A stretch of 7,206 nucleotides of DNA from Candidatus Saccharimonadota bacterium. GTDB lineage: Bacteria; Patescibacteriota; Saccharimonadia; Saccharimonadales; Saccharimonadaceae. The notes beneath the pieces are model-generated. The model did not search any database. It saw only the letters and a program-made list of their open reading frames with translations, and was not told where the DNA came from. The DNA is taken from assembly GCA_017510305.1 (NCBI GenBank), contig JAFWNO010000038.1, forward strand, positions 1-7,206, read 5' to 3'. This document shows positions 3,045-7,206 of the stretch, piece by piece; the stretch's first letter is position 1, and each line of letters opens with the position of its first letter. Both the position numbers and the translations under genes were made by a program.

Positions 3045-5918
3045 TTATAGTATAGATTTCAAGAATTTACCAGTCGGGGTGTTTGGATTTTTTGCAATTT
3101 CCTCTGGCGTCCCCTCGGCAATCACTTGCCCGCCTTTCTGCCCGCCTTCCGGCCCCATATCAATAATCCAATCTGCCGATTTAATCACATGCAAATTATG
3201 CTCAATAATAATCATCGAATTCCCACCATCCACTAGCTTCCCCAAAATCCCAAGCAATCTCTTCACGTCATCCGTATGTAGCCCCGTCGTCGGCTCATCC
3301 AAAATATACAAAGTCTTACCAGTAGAACGTCGCGCTAATTCTGTTGCTAGTTTAATTCTCTGTGCCTCACCACCAGAAAATGTCGTCGCTGGCTGCCCCA
3401 GTTTAATATACCCTAGCCCCACCTCTTGAATTGTCTTTAATTTTGGCGCGATGCTCGGAATATTCGCAAAGAATTCCACCGCCTCATCTATCGTCATATT
3501 TAATACCTCTGAAATATCTTTACCTTTATATTTAATCTCCAGCGCTTCTCTATTATATCTCTTGCCATGGCAAGTCGGACAAGTCACATATACATCTGGC
3601 AAAAAGTGCATCTCAATTTTATTCACGCCATCACCTTGGCAGGCTTCGCATCTTCCGCCCTTAATATTAAATGAGAACCTCCCCGCCTTATATCCTCGCA
3701 CTTCCGCCTCCGGCTGCGCCGCATAAAGCGTCCGGATTTGGTTAAACACCCCAGTATATGTGGCCGGGTTAGATCGCGGCGTTCGCCCAATCGGCGATTG
3801 GTCTATTACAATACACTTATCTAGATTCTCAATTCCTTCAATTCTCTCGTGCAGCCCCGGCACCGTCTGCGCTCGGTGCAGCCTTGCCAAAAGTTCATTT
3901 GCCAAAATATCATTTACAAGCGTAGATTTCCCCGAGCCAGACACTCCCGACACTACTGTCATCACGCCCAGCGGAAAATGTACATCTATATTTTTTAGAT
4001 TATTCTCACGCGCCCCCACTACTACTAATTCCTTGCCAGCCTTTGCCTTCCGCCTTTTCTTCGGCACTGGAATCGTCTCTTTCCCAGAAAGATACTTACC
4101 GGTAATCGAATTTGGATTTTTCATTACTTCCTCTGGCGTACCAGCCGCTACTACTTCCCCGCCACGGTTCCCCGCCCCAGGCCCAATGTCGACAAGATAA
4201 TCACTCTGCAGCATCGTATCTTCATCGTGCTCTACCACTAAAACTGTGTTCTTCAAATCTCTCAGGTGCTTTAAAGTAGCAATTAGCTTATCATTATCTC
4301 GCTGATGCAAACCAATCGATGGCTCATCCAGCACATATAATACCCCCTGCAGTCCTGAGCCTATCTGTGTAGCCAGGCGAATTCTCTGCGCCTCGCCACC
4401 AGATAGTGTATTTGCCGCCCTGCCAAGCTCTAGATAACCCAGCCCCACATCTTGCATAAATTTCACTCTCTCGCGAATCTCCTTCAAAATTGGTTGCGCA
4501 ATCATCTGCTCAGACTCAGAAAATTTCAAATCTTTACTTAATACTTCCAGAGTCGCATCCACATCCAAATTACACATGTCTACAATATTTAAATCATTTA
4601 CCGTCACCGCTAATACCGCTGGCTTCAACCTTGCTCCATGGCAAGTCTGACATTCGCGCACTCGCATAAATCTTTCGATATCTTTCCGCACAAAGTCACT
4701 ATCCGTCTCTCTATGTCTACGCTCTAGAGTCGGTATCACTCCCTCATAGGTAGATTCATAGGTAGCCCCTTCGCTCCACTTCCCCGAGCCACTCACTTTC
4801 ACCTGATATTTCTCATCACCCGTCCCATAAAGTATCATCTGCTTCACTTCTTCAGATAATTCCCCTATTGGTACATGCACCGAAAAACCATGTCTCTTTC
4901 CTACACTTTGCAATCTCTTCAGCCACCAAGAATCTTGATTTACTCTATTAAATGGCCTTATACCACCCTCCGCAATTGTCAAATTCTCATTAAACACCAG
5001 CGCTGGATCTATCTCAAGCCTTGTTCCTAGTCCTGTACAAGTCGGGCAGGCCCCTTGTGGCGCATTAAAAGAGAATAATCTCGGCTCTAGCTCGGGTATC
5101 AATTCGTCCGGATGATATTCGCAAGCATATCTCTGCGAAAAAGCAAATACCTCTGAATTGTCCTGGTTAATCCCATTTTCCGAAATCGCCGTAGAATTAT
5201 CATTAATCTTCAAAAGTTTAATAATTCCCTGCCCCAGCTCCAGCGCCTGCTCTATCGAGCCAGATATTCTCGACAAAAGTTCTGGGTTTAGCACAAATCT
5301 ATCCACCACAATCTCAATATCGTGTTTTTCCTGTTTCTTTAGCTCTGGAAATTCATCAAGCGCATAAACTATCCCATCCACCCTCACGCGGGAAAATCCC
5401 TTCGCCAGGTATTGCTCAGGAATATGTAAAAATTCACCCTTCTTCTGCTGCACTATCGGCGCTAGCAACATCAATTTTGAGCCAAGCGGCAATTTCATTA
5501 CTTCATTTACAATGTCTTCTACACTCCTACGGCTCACCTCTCTATGACACACCGGGCAATGTGGCACCCCCACTCTTGCAAATAGTAACCGCAGATAATC
5601 ATATACTTCTGTCACCGTCGCTACCGTAGAGCGCGGGTTTCGCGAAGTAGATTTCTGGTCAATCGAAATTGCCGGCGAAAGCCCCGTAATTGTATCCACA
5701 TCCGGCTTATCCATAATCCCGAGAAACATCCTCGCGTACGAGCTCAGTGATTCCACATATCTTCTCTGCCCCTCCGCATAAATCGTATCAAAAGCTAGGC
5801 TCGACTTTCCCGAGCCAGATAGCCCAGTTATTACTACCAATTTATCGCGCGGAATATCTACATCAATATCTTTTAGATTATGCTGCCTCGCCCCGCGCAC
5901 CTTTATCGCATTTTCCAT
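3045..5918 (-). CDS. uvrA: UvrABC excinuclease ATPase subunit UvrA
   Basis: 957 residues, full length (E. coli UvrA has 940). UvrA dimers scan DNA with UvrB, recognise bulky lesions and load UvrB for incision by UvrC in nucleotide excision repair. Both ABC ATPase halves are intact. Half one has Walker [10 protein letters not shown] (32-40), ABC signature LSGGEAQR (about 505) and Walker [12 protein letters not shown]. Half two has Walker [10 protein letters not shown] (about 656), signature [12 protein letters not shown] (about 845) and [11 protein letters not shown]. Zinc modules are visible as CPVC (about 118), the C-x2-H to CPTC segment (about 266-292) and CEAC...CPTC (about 756-780). The second signature starts with Phe where Leu is usual, a mild change. 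The ATG at 5918 gives the conserved start [16 protein letters not shown] near-consensus promoter lies 35 bases upstream. The stop overlaps the possible upstream ATG of the nucleotidase gene by one base, indicating an operon. Confidence 0.98.
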   Translation of the reverse strand: MENAIKVRGARQHNLKDIDVDIPRDKLVVITGLSGSGKSSLAFDTIYAEGQRRYVESLSSYARMFLGIMDKPDVDTITGLSPAISIDQKSTSRNPRSTVATVTEVYDYLRLLFARVGVPHCPVCHREVSRRSVEDIVNEVMKLPLGSKLMLLAPIVQQKKGEFLHIPEQYLAKGFSRVRVDGIVYALDEFPELKKQEKHDIEIVVDRFVLNPELLSRISGSIEQALELGQGIIKLLKINDNSTAISENGINQDNSEVFAFSQRYACEYHPDELIPELEPRLFSFNAPQGACPTCTGLGTRLEIDPALVFNENLTIAEGGIRPFNRVNQDSWWLKRLQSVGKRHGFSVHVPIGELSEEVKQMILYGTGDEKYQVKVSGSGKWSEGATYESTYEGVIPTLERRHRETDSDFVRKDIERFMRVRECQTCHGARLKPAVLAVTVNDLNIVDMCNLDVDATLEVLSKDLKFSESEQMIAQPILKEIRERVKFMQDVGLGYLELGRAANTLSGGEAQRIRLATQIGSGLQGVLYVLDEPSIGLHQRDNDKLIATLKHLRDLKNTVLVVEHDEDTMLQSDYLVDIGPGAGNRGGEVVAAGTPEEVMKNPNSITGKYLSGKETIPVPKKRRKAKAGKELVVVGARENNLKNIDVHFPLGVMTVVSGVSGSGKSTLVNDILANELLARLHRAQTVPGLHERIEGIENLDKCIVIDQSPIGRTPRSNPATYTGVFNQIRTLYAAQPEAEVRGYKAGRFSFNIKGGRCEACQGDGVNKIEMHFLPDVYVTCPTCHGKRYNREALEIKYKGKDISEVLNMTIDEAVEFFANIPSIAPKLKTIQEVGLGYIKLGQPATTFSGGEAQRIKLATELARRSTGKTLYILDEPTTGLHTDDVKRLLGILGKLVDGGNSMIIIEHNLHVIKSADWIIDMGPEGGQKGGQVIAEGTPEEIAKNPNTPTGKFLKSIL

Positions 5919-5952
5919 AGTATAATTACCACTCTTCCTTTTAACACCCTAT

Positions 5953-5981
5953 ATTATACTACAGATTTATACTTATGTCTA
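5953..5981 (-). promoter_or_regulatory. uvrA promoter
   Basis: On the minus strand TAGACA (5981-5976, 5/6 match to TTGACA), a 17-base spacer and TATAAT (5958-5953) predict a start near 5946 and a leader of about 28 bases. A purine-rich AAGGAAGAG (5940-5932) lies in the leader, but its core is 13 or more bases from the ATG, farther than usual. No clear LexA operator is seen. Confidence 0.7.
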
Positions 5982-6025
5982 GACTCACTAACACCGTACC
6001 AAAAATCAACACATCCAAGATAAAC

Positions 6026-7206
6026 CTATTGAGCATAGCAACGAACAGCAAATCGATTAGTCTTATTGCTACTAAGAATATCGGCTGCATTACTATTAAT
6101 AAGTAAACGATACGCCGTAGTATTATCATACTCAGTAGATGACCACAAATAAGTCGTAGCAGATAAACCCCAATCTGCATACAATCCTCCACCACTATAT
6201 TTGCTTACTAATAGTTCAAAATTAGACTTGGATGGAAAAGCAAAGCCATTTGGGCAAGAACCTCTATCCTCCCATGTCGCATATGTATAAGTACTAGTCT
6301 GCCAACATTTTCCATCTGCTAACTTTTTTACATTATAACCATTAACTATCCCTACTCCACCACTAGCAATGCTAGCACATGTCATACTACAATTTCTAGT
6401 TACAGTAATATTAGATGTGGTGGTAGTAATTGTGGTAGATGGGCTAGTAGAACTTACTATAGTACCACCAGTTGTGGTCCATTGCCAGAATTCCATATTT
6501 GTTCCACATGTATTCGCAGCAATATTCACTGTAGTATTCGGCGCATACCACCCAGAGCCGCTTCCACCACTCACTGTGAGGTAAGCCCTAATAGTAACGG
6601 CACTAGCCTTAGTATAGTTAGTATTGCTATGCCCTGCGGCGGTGAAGGATACGGCATAAGTGCCGGCTGTTACGCCGCTAGGAATAGTACACTGGACAGC
6701 TCTATAATCTCCACTAGTGGTTTCAGAGCAATCTGTCATGGCAGTAGAGCCAATAGTACCAATAACTGTACCAAATGCGGTAGAGTTAGCTGCTTCCGCA
6801 TTAGTTGCCATAGTAATAGTTGTAGTGGCATTATTATTACCAACATCCGGTGTTACAATAGTAATAGAGTAATTTGAAGTTACGGTAATGGCATTAGCTT
6901 TAGTATAAGTAGCACTATGCCAAGTACTCGTTAGTTCTATGTTGTAGGTACCAACTGGCAGACCTCCTTGCTCTACCGTTCCTCCGGGATAGGCGCATCG
7001 TGCCGCCCTATAGTTTGTGCCACTTATCTCCACTATGGTTTCGCTACAGTTAGTTAAAGATAAATCAACACCAAGAGAGGAGTTGGTAATCTTGGCGGTT
7101 ACATCACCTAGACCTAGTTCTGTGGCTGGGGTAGTAGTGACGATGGTAATGTCTTGTGCTGCTTGATCTAGGGTAAGGCTATTCGGGCTCACACCCTGAA
7201 TGGTAT
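6026..7206 (-). CDS. Secreted/surface protein with Ig-like repeats, InlB-type B-repeat and FISUMP domain (5'-partial)
   Basis: The frame is open to the right edge of the window, so the N-terminus and any signal peptide are missing; the GTG at 7192 is internal (T-I-Q-G precede it). Numbering from 7192: two related Ig-like (IPT/TIG-like) repeats occupy about 1-106 and 108-203. Each has C-S-E-T (49-52, 155-158), Y-R-A followed by a second Cys (C66, C168), an AGTY/VGTY strand and HS..YTKA. An InlB-type B-repeat follows (about 204-268: YLTVSGGSGSGWY..., FWQWTT, ITVTRNC). The C-terminal FISUMP domain (about 285-388) contains DGKCWQ, CPNGFAFPS, LWSSTEYD and FAVRCYAQ. Paired cysteines and Thr/Ser-rich strands suggest an extracytoplasmic, disulfide-bonded protein, perhaps for attachment. 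No C-terminal anchor is seen. No clear terminator separates it from the uvrA promoter 45 bases on. Confidence 0.8.
   Translation of the reverse strand, partial: TIQGVSPNSLTLDQAAQDITIVTTTPATELGLGDVTAKITNSSLGVDLSLTNCSETIVEISGTNYRAARCAYPGGTVEQGGLPVGTYNIELTSTWHSATYTKANAITVTSNYSITIVTPDVGNNNATTTITMATNAEAANSTAFGTVIGTIGSTAMTDCSETTSGDYRAVQCTIPSGVTAGTYAVSFTAAGHSNTNYTKASAVTIRAYLTVSGGSGSGWYAPNTTVNIAANTCGTNMEFWQWTTTGGTIVSSTSPSTTITTTTSNITVTRNCSMTCASIASGGVGIVNGYNVKKLADGKCWQTSTYTYATWEDRGSCPNGFAFPSKSNFELLVSKYSGGGLYADWGLSATTYLWSSTEYDNTTAYRLLINSNAADILSSNKTNRFAVRCYAQ

Noticed and set aside
3760..4200. Long rightward ORF inside uvrA
   Set aside because: It is the antisense shadow of the uvrA ATPase region. The same applies to the other plus-strand ORFs between 3013 and 5367 and to those inside the FISUMP gene.
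5949..5964. LexA-like sequence overlapping the uvrA -10 box (CTGT-N8-ATAG on the minus strand)
   Set aside because: Only about 10 of 16 positions agree with the E. coli SOS consensus, the second half-site is imperfect, and the AT-rich core is expected of a -10 box. No LexA is visible in this window.
5982..6025. Terminator between the FISUMP gene and uvrA
   Set aside because: There is a T-rich patch but no stem of more than about 4 bp in front of it, so I cannot support an intrinsic terminator.
1121..7206. UGA recoded as glycine, as in Gracilibacteria/Absconditabacteria
   Set aside because: No gene here needs an in-frame TGA. Conserved Gly positions of Walker A and ABC signatures in UvrA and the helicase use GGN codons.

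Overview
The window looks like a chromosomal piece of a Patescibacteria/CPR-type bacterium, and Saccharibacteria (TM7) is my best guess. The reasons are a FISUMP-type surface protein, a small Pif1-like helicase, very short intergenic regions, start codons so close to TATAAT-like boxes that the mRNAs may be leaderless, and moderate GC. All coding frames read with the standard code: no in-frame TGA is needed, and TAA and TAG are the stops used. The placement is inference, because no rRNA or other taxonomic marker is present.

Layout from left to right. Bases 1-575 hold no confident conventional gene. They contain a probable decayed 3' gene end (13-201), a 28-codon ORF with a near-perfect Shine-Dalgarno sequence (206-292), and a complete-looking leftward small-RNA unit (promoter 384-412, RNA about 284-377, terminator 283-319). 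A 9-bp hairpin (446-490) follows, then an 83-base sequence (496-578) that can fold into a four-way junction with no unpaired bases except three 3-base loops. Two leftward tRNA-Pro genes, anticodons GGG (576-650) and CGG (777-852), both encode CCA. The spacer between them is itself a long imperfect inverted repeat. A leftward DUF167/YggU gene (864-1082) lies upstream of the tRNAs and diverges from a rightward Pif1-like helicase (1121-2377) across 38 bp.

Between the helicase and a convergent NT5C-type HAD nucleotidase (2560-3024) is a GC-rich branched palindrome (2360-2561). Its outer arms are the 3' ends of the two genes. The nucleotidase follows full-length uvrA (3045-5918) in an apparent operon. 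uvrA is driven by a near-consensus promoter (5953-5981). Upstream, on the same strand, is the 3' part of a secreted-type protein gene that runs off the window. It has two Ig-like repeats, an InlB-type B-repeat and a C-terminal FISUMP domain.

Functionally the window combines DNA repair and nucleotide housekeeping (uvrA, nucleotidase, helicase), proline tRNA supply and a cell-surface protein. The unusual part is the structured non-coding DNA. Three separate branched palindromes sit directly at gene 3' ends, two of them starting at the CCA of a tRNA. The left end pairs a tiny hydrophobic ORF with a convergent putative small RNA, an arrangement like type I toxin-antitoxin loci.
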